64,000 bases of DNA from Thermohalobaculum sp039027855 (lineage in GTDB: Bacteria; Pseudomonadota; Alphaproteobacteria; Rhodobacterales; Rhodobacteraceae), in NCBI GenBank assembly GCA_039027855.1, contig JBCCJI010000020.1, forward strand, positions 8,906 through 72,905, written 5' to 3'. Shown here in pieces: positions 16,797 through 25,618 of the stretch. Within the stretch, counting starts at the first letter, position 1, and each line of letters begins with the position of its first letter. The position numbers and the translations under genes were made by a program. The notes below the pieces were generated by a model. That model had not been told where the DNA came from and made no database searches. It saw only the letters and a program-made list of their open reading frames with translations.

Positions 16797-17801
16797 TCAG
16801 CCGTTTTTCCTGACGATGCAGGCACCGCCTGCGGCCTTGACCCTTCGGCATAGCCGGGCGGCTTCGGCGCGGCTTCTGGCACCGAACTGCACCGACCAAA
16901 GCGGCCGCATGCCCCTCGGTCCGCGTTTCGCCACCACCTGCGTCGGCGCCCCACCGATCAGGTTGCCAAAGCGCGCGCGGACGCGGTTTCCCTGCGAGAC
17001 CGCTCGACCCCGGTTCACGTTGCCGGCGACCTGCGCCCCCCAGGGCAGGCGCGCGATGCCCTTGGCCCGCGTGCGCATCACGGGCAGGGCGCTGCAGGCA
17101 TCCTCGAATGCCGTGTCCGGCGCCAGCGGCCTCGGCTCCACCTCGCGGCCGGTCTTGAGGAACCATTCCGCTTCGTGCCCGGTGATCGCCGCGACATAGG
17201 CCCGTGTCTCGGCCGGCAGCCCCGAGCGGCCCGAGCGCCATTTGACCACGCGCCCGGCGCCTGCGTTGTAGCCCGCCGCCGCCAGGCCCCAGTTGCCGAG
17301 GTCGCGGCGCAGATCCGCCAGATGCGCCGCCGAAGCCGGGATCGCCTGTGTCGGATCCCAGGGGTCCTCCAGCCCCACCAGCTTCGCGGTCCCGGGCATG
17401 AACTGCGCGATGCCCTGCGCACCCTTGGGGCTGAGGGCTCGGGCGTCGAAGCGGCTTTCGCGCCAGATCAGTCGGGCAAAGTACGCCGGCGGCAGCCCGT
17501 GCTGCTTGGCCGAGGCCTCGATCAGGCGGCAGATCGGTCGGGCCTTCTCGGTCTTGGCGATGCGCTCGGCCGGGCGGCGATCGGGCAGAGCGGCGACCAG
17601 CGGCGCCTGCGCAGTGATGCCAAGCGCGCGCGCGCCGTCGTCCGGGATCAGGCGCGCGGGGCCCGGCCCTTCCGCCGCAAGCGCCGCTTGCGCCGCCAGC
17701 GCCACGGCAAGACCGCCGCCGATTCGCGCCCCGGTGCGGGCTGCACGTCCTGCCCAACCCCCGACCAGAGCGCGGCTGCCCGTTCGAAATCCTCCGCCCA
17801 T
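16797..17801 (-). CDS. Soluble-type lytic murein transglycosylase
   Basis: Exported peptidoglycan-cleaving enzyme of about 334 residues. A long basic signal sequence (to ~LAAE at 41-44) precedes an SLT domain at residues ~88-225: FARLIWRESRFDARALSPKG with catalytic E115, then GIAQFMPGTA, AAHLADL and AAAGYNAGAGRV. The C-terminal ~75 residues (LWSVQFGARSRAEAARLC) look like a SPOR-type repeat that would bind denuded glycan at the septum. I chose the ATG at 17801 because it gives a signal peptide; the frame is open to 17867. The start region overlaps the 3' part of another same-strand frame (17648-18247). Confidence 0.88.
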   Translation of the reverse strand: MGGGFRTGSRALVGGWAGRAARTGARIGGGLAVALAAQAALAAEGPGPARLIPDDGARALGITAQAPLVAALPDRRPAERIAKTEKARPICRLIEASAKQHGLPPAYFARLIWRESRFDARALSPKGAQGIAQFMPGTAKLVGLEDPWDPTQAIPASAAHLADLRRDLGNWGLAAAGYNAGAGRVVKWRSGRSGLPAETRAYVAAITGHEAEWFLKTGREVEPRPLAPDTAFEDACSALPVMRTRAKGIARLPWGAQVAGNVNRGRAVSQGNRVRARFGNLIGGAPTQVVAKRGPRGMRPLWSVQFGARSRAEAARLCRRVKAAGGACIVRKNG

Positions 17802-18247
17802 AGCGGATCGTCCTCCGTCGCTGCGGCCGCCGCCATCCGTTCGGCCGGCCGCAATCCCTCGAGCCACGCTGCTAGCACGGCGGCGGGGGCACGGGCGATG
17901 AACAAGTCTGCCACCAGCGCGTCGCCCTGCCGCAGGGGCGCCATCGCAGGAACCGCGAGCGTCCAGCGCGCGATCGCCCGCGACAGCACACTGGTCTCAA
18001 GGCTGTCGAGCGCGCCGAGCGCCCCGGTCAGCGACCGTTCACCGACTGCCATGGTCGTGAGGATCGTCGCAAAGCCCGGTCGACGCATGCCGCCCTGGGC
18101 TGAGCGTGCGATCTGCCCCTCCGGCGCCGCCACCGCGTCGCAGAGCAGCGCCGCGAGGAACGCATCCAGCGGATCCGACAGCGGCTGCGGTGCCAGGACC
18201 GGGTGAGCAAGGGCCATGCGCCAGTCATCCCACTGGCCTGCGGCCAA
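17648..18247 (-). CDS. Hypothetical protein overlapping the transglycosylase start
   Basis: A 199-codon frame with GC-rich third positions and a normal-looking composition (e.g. LSDPLDAFLAALLCDAV, RSLTGALGALDSLETSVL). It starts with TTG at 18247 or ATG at 18214 and lies 89 bp downstream of the adenosyltransferase gene on the same strand. The last ~50 codons overlap the transglycosylase start and end in an Arg-rich stretch, so the true C-terminus may be earlier in the living protein, or a frameshift may be present. I do not recognise the family. Confidence 0.45.
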   Translation of the reverse strand: MAAGQWDDWRMALAHPVLAPQPLSDPLDAFLAALLCDAVAAPEGQIARSAQGGMRRPGFATILTTMAVGERSLTGALGALDSLETSVLSRAIARWTLAVPAMAPLRQGDALVADLFIARAPAAVLAAWLEGLRPAERMAAAAATEDDPLWAEDFERAAALWSGVGQDVQPAPGRESAAVLPWRWRRKRRLRRKGRAPRA

Positions 18248-18336
18248 GGCCCTACAACGGGTGGTCAGGATCGTCTCATCGCCCGCCGCGTCGGTCAGGC
18301 GGGCCAGAGCCGTCTCAACCGTCCCGTTGGTCTGGC

Positions 18337-18921
18337 TCAGCGGTTCTTGCCGGGCACCCAGAGGATGTCGCCGCGGCCTTCGTCATTGGCGATGCGCGAG
18401 GCGACGAAGAACCAGTCGGACAGCCGGTTCAGGTATTTCAGCGCAGCCTGGTTCACACCCTCGGTCGCGGTCAGCGCGATGGTCAGCCGCTCGGCGCGAC
18501 GACACACAGTACGCGCCATGTGCAGGTGTGCGGCCAGTGGCGTCCCCCCCGGCAGGATGAATGACCGTAGCGGCTGCAGCTTGGCATTCATCACATCGAT
18601 CTCCGCCTCCAGCCGGTCCACCTGCTCGGCCACCATGCGCAGCGGCGGGTACTCGCGCTCGCCGTCCTTCTCCATGTTCGGCGTGCAGAGATCGGCGCCG
18701 AGGTCGAACAGGTCATTTTGGATCCGCGTGATCGGCTCGACCATGGCGCCATCGCCCTCGTCCATCGCCGCCAGGCGCGCGAGACCCAGCACCGCGTTCA
18801 TCTCGTCGACCGTGCCATAGGCGCTGACCCGGGCCGAGTGCTTGGCCACGCGGCTGCCATCGCCAAGCGCCGTCTCGCCGGCATCACCGGTCCGGGTATA
18901 GATCTTGTTCAGCACCACCAT
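18337..18921 (-). CDS. Cob(I)alamin adenosyltransferase (PduO type)
   Basis: A 194-residue enzyme that transfers the adenosyl group of ATP to cob(I)alamin, yielding adenosylcobalamin. PduO-type marks: KIYTRTGDAGETALGDGSRV (ATP-binding N-terminus), SAYGTVDEMNAVLG, QNDLFDLGADL, FILPGGTP, and HMARTVCRRAERL with the catalytic-site Arg cluster. The ATG at 18921 is the family start; the frame is open to 19302 but the extension covers the neighbouring small gene in another frame. Downstream of the twin-transmembrane gene, the usual Rhodobacterales order. Confidence 0.95.
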   Translation of the reverse strand: MVVLNKIYTRTGDAGETALGDGSRVAKHSARVSAYGTVDEMNAVLGLARLAAMDEGDGAMVEPITRIQNDLFDLGADLCTPNMEKDGEREYPPLRMVAEQVDRLEAEIDVMNAKLQPLRSFILPGGTPLAAHLHMARTVCRRAERLTIALTATEGVNQAALKYLNRLSDWFFVASRIANDEGRGDILWVPGKNR

Positions 18922-19007
18922 GGCGCGGTTCCCCTGGCTGTCCGGCCCGCCCGTCGGGCCACTGTTGTTCGGTGATGTCGCCCGCCGATACGCCGCCCGG
19001 CGGGCGC

Positions 19008-19202
19008 TCAGGTCTGCGTGAGAAGCGCGAAGCCCACGAGCAGCAGGACCGCGATCGCCTGCGCCGCGATCCGCCAGCGCATCATCTTGTTGGAAAACCC
19101 GCTCGACGCCTTGCCCGTGCCGAAACCGGCCACACCGACGGCCAGGATGCCGAGGACGACGAGACAGGCAACGATGCCCGTGAAACTCAGAATGCTGCTC
19201 AT
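19008..19202 (-). CDS. Twin-transmembrane (HIG1-domain-like) protein
   Basis: A 64-residue protein with two hydrophobic helices (~residues 5-27 and 45-62) joined by GTGKASSGFSNKMMRWRIAAQ. The helix-(basic K-x-M-R-x-R-x-x-x-Q)-helix plan is that of the hypoxia-induced HIG1 domain; proteobacterial members are thought to associate with respiratory oxidases. It is co-directional with, and just upstream of, the cobalamin adenosyltransferase gene, a conserved pairing in Rhodobacterales. Confidence 0.85.
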   Translation of the reverse strand: MSSILSFTGIVACLVVLGILAVGVAGFGTGKASSGFSNKMMRWRIAAQAIAVLLLVGFALLTQT

Positions 19203-19324
19203 GGGGGCTCCTACTCCGTCCCGCGCCCTGTGGCGAGCGCTGATCGGCTACCACGCTCCCTCGCGCGGCGAGACATCCGCAGCGCGGCGGCCGTCTCCAC
19301 ATTGTGGCGTGTCAGGCTCTGCAG

Positions 19325-19384
19325 GGCGACCATCCCCACGGCCACCATTCCCACGGCGACCATCCCCACGGCGACCATCCCCGT
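19325..19384. repeat. 15-bp tandem repeat, four units
   Basis: Four consecutive units of GGCGACCATCCCCAC with one to three substitutions per unit. The array touches the stop codon of the SDR gene (minus strand, stop 19384-19386) and so lies in its 3' untranslated region. Confidence 0.85.
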
Positions 19385-20217
19385 CAGACCCGGATCGCGA
19401 TGCGGTCGACCAGCCGGGGCGGGAGCGTTCGCTTGAAGATCGCCATGGCCCAGGTCGGCGTCGTCACCGGGTAGTGCAACCGCGGCCGGCGTGCCTCGAA
19501 GAAGTGCAGCGTCGCCTTGGTGGTCGCCTCGCAGTTCAACTCGCCGGGATCGGGCTTGCCGCCCTCGGGCGCATAAAGCCGCGGCTCCATCACCGTCTCG
19601 TAGAACTTGCCCCAATAGCTGCCGCGGCGGTCGATCCATCTCTCATAGTGCTTCTGGCTGTTCACCCTGATCTTGGTCGTCACCGGCCCGGGCTCGATCA
19701 GCGCGATATGGATGCCCGAGCCGTCCAGCTCCAGCCGCAGCGTGTCGGTATAGCCCTCTAGCGCGAACTTGGTGCTGTTGTAGGCGCCGCGCATCCGGAG
19801 CGCGACGAACCCGAGGATCGAGGAGTTCTGCAGGATCCGCCCGTGGCCTTGCTTGCGCATCACCGGCAGCACCCGGCGTGTGAGCTCGTGCCAGCCGAAG
19901 AAATTGACCTCGAAAATCGCGCGGAGGGCATCGGTCGGCAGATCCTCGATGGCCCCGGGCTGAGCATAGGCGCCGTTGTTGAAAAGCCCGTCGAGCGTGC
20001 CGCCCGTCTCCTCCAGCGCGCGCTCGATACCGGCGGCGATACTATCGGTCGAGGCGAGATCCAGTGCCCAGCTCTCCAACCCCTCCTCGCGCAGGCGCGC
20101 CGCGTCCTCCTCGGCCCGGCAGGTGGCAAAGACCCGCCAGCCCCGCGCCTTCATCGCATGGGCCGCGTGGTGACCGATCCCGCTGGAACAGCCGGTGATG
20201 AGCACGCTGCGCGTCAT
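19384..20217 (-). CDS. Short-chain dehydrogenase/reductase
   Basis: A 277-residue classical SDR. The cofactor-binding motif TGCSSGIG lies at residues ~8-15, the NNGA-type motif at FNNGAY, a catalytic Ser in NSSILG and the Y-x-x-x-K in YNSTKFALEG. The TGCSSGIG start and PGPVTTKIR segment are typical of the group often annotated as SDR family oxidoreductase near retinol/17-beta-HSD-like enzymes; the substrate is unknown. The start ATG follows GGGGAGACTTC. It stands alone between the HIG1-like gene and the HNH gene on the same strand. Confidence 0.92.
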   Translation of the reverse strand: MTRSVLITGCSSGIGHHAAHAMKARGWRVFATCRAEEDAARLREEGLESWALDLASTDSIAAGIERALEETGGTLDGLFNNGAYAQPGAIEDLPTDALRAIFEVNFFGWHELTRRVLPVMRKQGHGRILQNSSILGFVALRMRGAYNSTKFALEGYTDTLRLELDGSGIHIALIEPGPVTTKIRVNSQKHYERWIDRRGSYWGKFYETVMEPRLYAPEGGKPDPGELNCEATTKATLHFFEARRPRLHYPVTTPTWAMAIFKRTLPPRLVDRIAIRV

Positions 20218-20360
20218 GAAGTCTCCCCTACCGCAGGATCGGATCCACTGAGGCGCCCAGATAGCGCAGACCTGCGTGATCGTCGCTGTCGAAGTTAGGA
20301 CCCATCGCGCACCGCGCGCGTTCGACATTCGGCGTCGCCTTGGCGCGGTTGTGTCTCGTC

Positions 20361-20738
20361 TCAGCGCCTCCGCCGCAAGGATCGAACGCTGCCAGCGTGG
20401 AAGGCTGGGTCTTTGTCGGCCACCCAGGCGATGAAGCGGGCGAGGCGGGGATGCGCTCTCAGCGCCGCCATGTCGGCATAGTCGCGGGCCAGCTCCGCCT
20501 CGCTCAGCGTCGCGTGGATCTCGTTGTGGCAGATCTGGTGGAGGAGCACTGTGCGCCCATGGGTGCCGCCCTTCAGCCGAGGCACCAGGTGATGCAGCGA
20601 CTGCCGTACATGCGCCGGGATCGGCCGGTGGCAGAGACCGCAGACCGGTGTTTCGCCGCGGGCACGGCATGGATCGTCGGCATCATCCGACCCGGCGACG
20701 GGTAGGGTCCTTAAGATGCTCTTTCGCCGACGTGCCAT
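20361..20738 (-). CDS. HNH endonuclease family protein
   Basis: A 125-residue protein with an HNH (beta-beta-alpha metal) domain: a CGLC zinc pair at ~33-36, then SLHHLVPRLKGG and HQICHNEIHATLS, giving the His-Asn-His set and a further Cys. A short C-terminal helix (DMAALRAHPRLARFIAWV) follows. Small stand-alone HNH proteins of this type are common, with no established DNA target. The start is 18 bp from the divergent amidoligase gene, so their promoters overlap. Confidence 0.85.
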   Translation of the reverse strand: MARRRKSILRTLPVAGSDDADDPCRARGETPVCGLCHRPIPAHVRQSLHHLVPRLKGGTHGRTVLLHQICHNEIHATLSEAELARDYADMAALRAHPRLARFIAWVADKDPAFHAGSVRSLRRRR

Positions 20739-20756
20739 GCGCTACACATACCACCC

Positions 20757-22274
20757 ATGAGCAATGCCGCGACGCCAAAGCCCGCCGATATCCCCGCCAA
20801 TACCGTTCTGGCGCCCCCCGTCCCGCTGAATGCGGCGGGCGTGAAGCGTCAGGTTGGTGTGGAGTTGGAGTTTGGCGGCATCGACGCCATCACCGCCGCG
20901 ACAACGCTTGCGGAGGCGCTGCCGGGCACGCTGATCACGCAATCCAGTCATCAATTCACCATCGAGGCCGAGGCGGGGTCGTTCCGCGTGGAGCTCGATG
21001 CCCGTTGGTCGCATCCGGGCTTTGTCAAAACCCACCTCGATGAGCTGCCGGAGACCCTGCTCGAACGGCTGGGTGACGCCCTCGGCGCGGGAATCGAGAC
21101 GCGGATCGCCGAGGCGGTCGGCGCCGTCGCCGGGATCGTGATGCCGGTCGAGGTGGTCGCCCCGCCGATCCCGTGGGACCGTCTCGAGACGCTGACGCCG
21201 ATCACGGAGGCGCTGGCCCGGGCCGGCGCGCTCGGCACCCGCCACTCCGCCCTTGCCGGCTTTGGCATGCATCTGAACATCGAGGTGGTCTCGCTCGCGC
21301 CTGATTATCTGCTCTCGGTTCTGCGGGCCTATGTCATCCTCGCGACCTCGCTGAGGCGGAAAAGCCGCCTCGACCCGGTGCGTTATGTGCAGAGCTATAT
21401 CGATCCCTTCCCGCTCGCCTATGCCCGCCACATCCTGCAGCCCGGCTATCGCCCCGATGCCGAGCAGCTGATCCGCGATCACATCGCCTTCAATCCGTCG
21501 CGGAACTACGAGCTGGACATGCTGCCGATCTTCGCCGCGATCGATGCCGATCTCGTCGCCGAATTGTTGCCCGGAGAGAAGAACGCCGGGCGACCGACCT
21601 TTCACTGGCGCCTGCCGGACTGTCGGCTGGATGAGCCCGGTTGGGACCTGAGGCAGGACTGGGCGCGCTGGGTCGCGGTCGAGCGCCTCGCCGCCGATCC
21701 GGGCCTGCTGGCCGAGGAGGGGGAGCGCTTTCTCCTCACCGGCCCCATGACCGAGGCGGAGGCGCGGGTGAACCGCCTGCTGGGGGCGATCACCGGCGAC
21801 GCCCAGCCCGGCGAGCGGCGCGCACGCCCCCAAGAGACACCGCCGGCCCGGCGCCCTGTCGCCAAGCGGCTCGCCGATGCGCCCGAGCAGCCTTCCAAGG
21901 TGACGGAGCCGCCACGCGGGACCGTGACGCTGCAGACCATCGCAATGCCGGCCGACACCAACGCCAATGGCGACATCTTCGGCGGTTGGCTGATGGCGCA
22001 GATGGACCTCGGCGCTTCGGTGCTGGCCCGCGGCCGTGCCCGGGGCCGGGTCGCCACCGTGGCGGTGGAGAGCATGACCTTCCTCAAACCCGTGCGCGTG
22101 GGCGATGTCGTCTCGATCCATGCCGATATGCAGCGCGAGGGTCGAAGCTCGATGCGCATCGGGATCGAGGTCTGGATCACACGACAGCCGAGCGGTAGCC
22201 GGATCAAGGTGACCGAAGCGACCTTCACCTTTGTCGCGATCTCCGAGGATGGCCAGAGCCGCCCGCTGCCGTGA
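20757..22274 (+). CDS. Amidoligase - hotdog acyl-CoA thioesterase fusion
   Basis: A 505-residue protein with two unrelated domains. Residues ~30-350 match the amidoligase family (ATP-grasp-like, COOH-NH2 ligase): QVGVELEFGGIDA at the start, SQSSHQFT-like strand, DARWSHPGF, VEVVAPPI, ALAGFGMHLNIEV, RYVQSYIDPFPLAYA, RNYELDMLPIFA. After a ~40-residue basic/Pro linker, residues ~388-500 are a YciA-like acyl-CoA thioesterase: NANGDIFGGWLMAQMDLGA, then VAVESMTFLKPVRVGDVV. An in-frame GTG (21900) at the domain border could start a free 124-residue thioesterase, but it has no clear Shine-Dalgarno. Amidoligases usually stand beside a glutamine amidotransferase; none is here. Confidence 0.85.
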   Translation: MSNAATPKPADIPANTVLAPPVPLNAAGVKRQVGVELEFGGIDAITAATTLAEALPGTLITQSSHQFTIEAEAGSFRVELDARWSHPGFVKTHLDELPETLLERLGDALGAGIETRIAEAVGAVAGIVMPVEVVAPPIPWDRLETLTPITEALARAGALGTRHSALAGFGMHLNIEVVSLAPDYLLSVLRAYVILATSLRRKSRLDPVRYVQSYIDPFPLAYARHILQPGYRPDAEQLIRDHIAFNPSRNYELDMLPIFAAIDADLVAELLPGEKNAGRPTFHWRLPDCRLDEPGWDLRQDWARWVAVERLAADPGLLAEEGERFLLTGPMTEAEARVNRLLGAITGDAQPGERRARPQETPPARRPVAKRLADAPEQPSKVTEPPRGTVTLQTIAMPADTNANGDIFGGWLMAQMDLGASVLARGRARGRVATVAVESMTFLKPVRVGDVVSIHADMQREGRSSMRIGIEVWITRQPSGSRIKVTEATFTFVAISEDGQSRPLP

Positions 22275-22361
22275 CGCAGCGCCAGGCCGAGAACCGGCTA
22301 GTCTGTATGCACCCCTGCCACGTAATTGATCCGCAGCGGCAAATGCCGCAGCGTCGCGTCC

Positions 22362-23105
22362 ATGACATTCGCCATTCTCGCCGATATCCACGCCAACAGC
22401 TTCGCGCTCGACGCCGTCCTTGCGGACATGGGCGATCTCGGTATCGCCAAAGCCGTCATTCTGGGTGACCACCTGAGCGGCCCGATCGATGCCGCCGGCA
22501 CCGCCGAGCGCCTGATGGCGCGGTCGTATCCCTCGATCCGCGGCAACCATGATCGCTGGCTTATCGAGCAGGACCCGGCCGCGATGGGCGTCACCGACCG
22601 CGTCTCCCACGCGGTGCTGAGCAGGGCGCATCTCGACTGGCTGGCGGGCCTGCCGCCGACGCTGACCGTGTTCGACGATGTCTTCCTCTGCCACGGCACG
22701 CCGCGAAGCGACGTCACCTACTGGCTCGAGCGTGTCGAGCCTTCCGGGGTGGTCCGTGCCGCCTCACGCGCCGAGACCGAGGCGGAAGCGGCGGGGATCG
22801 AGGCAAGCCTCATCCTCTGCGCCCATACCCATATTCCGCGGGCGGTGCGCCTTGGAGACGGGCGCATGGTGGTCAATCCCGGCAGTGTGGGCTGCCCGGC
22901 CTATGACGATGACACGCCCGTCTATCACCGGATGCAGACCGGCACCCCCCATGCCAGCTACGCCATCGCCGAGCGTCGGGGTGCCAGCTGGACTATCACC
23001 CATCGCTCCGTCCCCTACGCCTCGGACGCCGCCGCCGCTGAGGCGCGCCGGCAAGGCCGCGACGACTGGGCCCACGCCCTCGCCACCGGGTGGTACGCGC
23101 GATAA
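22362..23105 (+). CDS. Calcineurin-like metallophosphoesterase
   Basis: A 247-residue phosphoesterase with the dimetal motifs in order: LADIHANSFAL (D-x-H), ILGDHLSG (GD), SIRGNHDRW (GNHD), FLCHGTP and CAHTHIPR (G/A-H-T-H). This is the YfcE/MJ0936-like group of small phosphodiesterases. The D-x-x-x of GDxV is replaced by H in GDHLSG, which may alter metal binding. Start ATG at 22362 (frame open from 22326). Substrate unknown; transcribed alone after the amidoligase fusion. Confidence 0.9.
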   Translation: MTFAILADIHANSFALDAVLADMGDLGIAKAVILGDHLSGPIDAAGTAERLMARSYPSIRGNHDRWLIEQDPAAMGVTDRVSHAVLSRAHLDWLAGLPPTLTVFDDVFLCHGTPRSDVTYWLERVEPSGVVRAASRAETEAEAAGIEASLILCAHTHIPRAVRLGDGRMVVNPGSVGCPAYDDDTPVYHRMQTGTPHASYAIAERRGASWTITHRSVPYASDAAAAEARRQGRDDWAHALATGWYAR

Positions 23106-23404
23106 CACCAGAGAACTTGGTCCGGGCGTGGAGCGCAGTATTGCATCCTAGCCTGGTGCGGTGACGGCCTGAGTTTGCCGTCGTGGCAAGGCCCGATTGG
23201 TATCTGGTGGAAGGCCGGGCCCGACCCGGCCGCAGCGGTGAAGAGGACCGACCGCCGGCGGGGGGTGATCCCCCGCCGATTGCAGGACGGCACCGGCGGC
23301 GGGAGGTGTCTCGCATGGTCCACGCGGCCGCACACTTTCCTCACCGCTCCGTAACCGATTTCGGCGACCACCTTCCCGGTCGAGCGACGCACGGGGAGAG
23401 GGCT

Positions 23405-25081
23405 ATGCCTAACGGACGCGGATCGATCAGGTTCCTCGTAGTGACATCCATTGTCACCATCATAACCGCCATGGTGGGCACAGTCTCATATAGTCTCTAT
23501 GAGATAAATAGAGTTGCTGATCGACTTGCAGTCGTCAATGAAGTCAATAGTGTCAAGCAACGCTTTGCCATCAACTTCCGTGGTAGTGTGCATGACCGGG
23601 CAATTGAACTGCGTGACGTGGTGCTGTTCGATGATCCCACGGATCAGCAAGCCGCGATCGCAACGATTGACGACCTGGCCGCATTCTACGCCGACAGTGC
23701 CGTCAAGCTGGACGCGATGATGGCAGCCGGTGATGGCGTGGACGGGGAGCAGCCAGCTCTGCTCGATGCGATCCGTGGGATCGAAGCTGAGACCTTGCCG
23801 ATAATCGTCGAGGTCATCGAGGCCAGGCAGGCGGGGCGTTCGGAGCAGGCACATCGCATCCTAATGCAACAGGCCCGACCGCTCTTCATCGACTGGCTGG
23901 CGGCGATCAACCGTTTCATCGACCATCAGGAGGCGAAGAACCGCGCAATCGGTGCGCTGGTCGGCCGCAACCTGGAGGGCTTCAAGATCACCATGGGCGT
24001 CGCGCTGGTGCTCGCGTTCCTGCTCTCCGTCGCGCTTGTCGTGCTCATCCTGCGCGGGCTCTCGCCGCTGAAGGCGGTGACCGCGGTGATCGAGCGGGTG
24101 TCTGACGGCGATCTGACCGTCTCGACACCGATGGACGGTGCGGGCGAGGTAGCCGAACTGCAGCGTGCCGCAGTGCGCATGGTGCATTCCCTGCAGAAGA
24201 AGGCGGACGCGGCCAATGCCATCGCCTCCGGCAATCTGGTCATTCCCTACCAGGCGGACGGAAAGGACGATGTTCTCGGCAGGTCGCTCGTGGAGATGCT
24301 GCAGACGGTGCGTGGGAGCGTTGAAACCGTCTCGGGCGAGGCGACGGCGCTGCGTGGTGCCGCGGATGCGATGCATGCGAACTCCATGCGTCTGAGCAGT
24401 GATGCGGACGGACAGGCACGGGCGGCGCAGACCGCATCGGCCGCGGTCGAGGAGATGTCGGCGAGCTTGCGCCAGTCGAGCGAGAACGCCAGCCAGACCG
24501 AAGGGATCGCCGCCCGCTCAGCCGCCGAGGCGCGCGAGGCGGGCGACGCCATCAATCGCGCCATGGAGGCGCTGCGCTCGATCACCGACCGAATCGGCAT
24601 CGTGCAGGAGATCGCGCGCCAGACCGACCTTCTGGCCCTGAATGCGGCGGTCGAGGCGGCGCGCGCAGGCGAGCACGGCAAGGGCTTTGCCGTCGTCGCC
24701 TCCGAAGTCCGGAAGTTGGCCGAGCGGAGCCGGCAAGCGGCCAGCGAAATCTCCGGCATCTCGGTACAGACAGCCTCCGTCTCGGAAGATGCCAGTCAGA
24801 AGCTGGGCAATCTTCTGCCCAATATCGAGCAGACCTCTAAGCTTGTCCGCGAGATCTCCACGGCCTTGCAGGAGCAGACCATCGGCATCGAGCAGATCAA
24901 CATGTCGGTCCGCGAACTGGATGTCCTGACGGGCCGCAACCGTGATGCCGCCTCCTCTTGTCTCTCGACCTCGAAAGTCGTCCAAGGACGTGTCGGCAAC
25001 CTTGCCGCGGCACTGGTCACTTTCGACACTGGTAGGCAGCAGAAAGCCGAAGACGCGGAGCGGTTGGCCCTAGCCGCATAG
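23405..25081 (+). CDS. Methyl-accepting chemotaxis protein (4HB-type sensor)
   Basis: A 558-residue chemoreceptor. TM1 is ~9-29, a ~165-residue four-helix-bundle periplasmic sensor follows, TM2 is ~195-217, HAMP ~218-270, and the cytoplasmic signalling helices run from ~300 with the hairpin tip IARQTDLLALNAAVEAARAGEHGKG (written in two parts here: IARQTDLLALNAAV and EAARAGEHGKG), which contacts CheA/CheW. The start ATG has GGGGAGAGGGCT upstream; the frame is open from 23183. The first ~150 bp of the gene are less GC-rich than the rest. No che genes are nearby, so it is an orphan receptor. The ~300 bp upstream (23106-23404) hold no gene. Confidence 0.93.
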   Translation: MPNGRGSIRFLVVTSIVTIITAMVGTVSYSLYEINRVADRLAVVNEVNSVKQRFAINFRGSVHDRAIELRDVVLFDDPTDQQAAIATIDDLAAFYADSAVKLDAMMAAGDGVDGEQPALLDAIRGIEAETLPIIVEVIEARQAGRSEQAHRILMQQARPLFIDWLAAINRFIDHQEAKNRAIGALVGRNLEGFKITMGVALVLAFLLSVALVVLILRGLSPLKAVTAVIERVSDGDLTVSTPMDGAGEVAELQRAAVRMVHSLQKKADAANAIASGNLVIPYQADGKDDVLGRSLVEMLQTVRGSVETVSGEATALRGAADAMHANSMRLSSDADGQARAAQTASAAVEEMSASLRQSSENASQTEGIAARSAAEAREAGDAINRAMEALRSITDRIGIVQEIARQTDLLALNAAVEAARAGEHGKGFAVVASEVRKLAERSRQAASEISGISVQTASVSEDASQKLGNLLPNIEQTSKLVREISTALQEQTIGIEQINMSVRELDVLTGRNRDAASSCLSTSKVVQGRVGNLAAALVTFDTGRQQKAEDAERLALAA

Positions 25082-25237
25082 CCTCAGGCGATCAGCCATG
25101 GTCCATCGCCCTTGGTGACAAGGGCAGGGGGGCGTGGGCCGTGCATCTTCCACGCTGCCACACGGTGATCAATCGTGTAGTGGCAGCCCCGCAACATGCA
25201 CCGTGGCGCGCGTTGGCGTCTAGATTAGCCGCCGCGA

Positions 25238-25618
25238 TCAGCTCTCCTCCAGCACCTTGCGTGCCACGCGAAAACACTCCAGCGCCGGGGGCACGCCGCA
25301 ATAGATGCCGACGACGTGGATGATCGCGCGGATCTCGTCGCGGGTGACGCCGTTGTTGATCGCACCTCGGCAGTGGATCTCCCACTCGGTCATTTTCCCA
25401 AGCGCGCCGATCATGGCGAGGTTCATCATAGAGCGGGTCTTGGCGTCGATCACCTCGTCGCCCCAGCCGAAGCCCCAGCACCAGGCGGTCATCGCTTCCT
25501 GGAAAGGTCGGGTGAAATCGTCCGCCGCGGCGAGGTTCTTCTCGACATACTCGGCACCCAGCGTCGCCTTGCGCTGCTCCAGCCCCTTGAGGAACAGGTC
25601 CTCGTCGAACGCGCTCAT
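25238..25618 (-). CDS. Carboxymuconolactone decarboxylase family protein
   Basis: A 126-residue AhpD-like/CMD fold protein: LEQRKATLGAEYVEKNL, WGFGWGDEVIDAKTRSMMNLAMI, then EWEIHCRGAINNGVTRDEI and AIIHVVGIYCGVPPALECF. It resembles gamma-carboxymuconolactone decarboxylase (PcaC) but has no beta-ketoadipate genes around it, and stand-alone members act in varied pathways. Last gene of the minus-strand catabolic operon; its ATG overlaps the aldehyde dehydrogenase stop by four bases. It could decarboxylate or isomerise a product of that enzyme, but this is only inference. Confidence 0.88.
   Translation of the reverse strand: MSAFDEDLFLKGLEQRKATLGAEYVEKNLAAADDFTRPFQEAMTAWCWGFGWGDEVIDAKTRSMMNLAMIGALGKMTEWEIHCRGAINNGVTRDEIRAIIHVVGIYCGVPPALECFRVARKVLEES

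Noticed and set aside
20742..22694. 650-codon open frame on the minus strand
   Set aside because: It is the antisense shadow of the amidoligase fusion and the phosphoesterase; Arg/His/Gly-rich with no family signature, a usual effect of high GC.
25108..25125. GCCCTT-GGTGAC-AAGGGC hairpin after the chemoreceptor gene
   Set aside because: The stem is only 6 bp and has no T-run; too weak to call a terminator.
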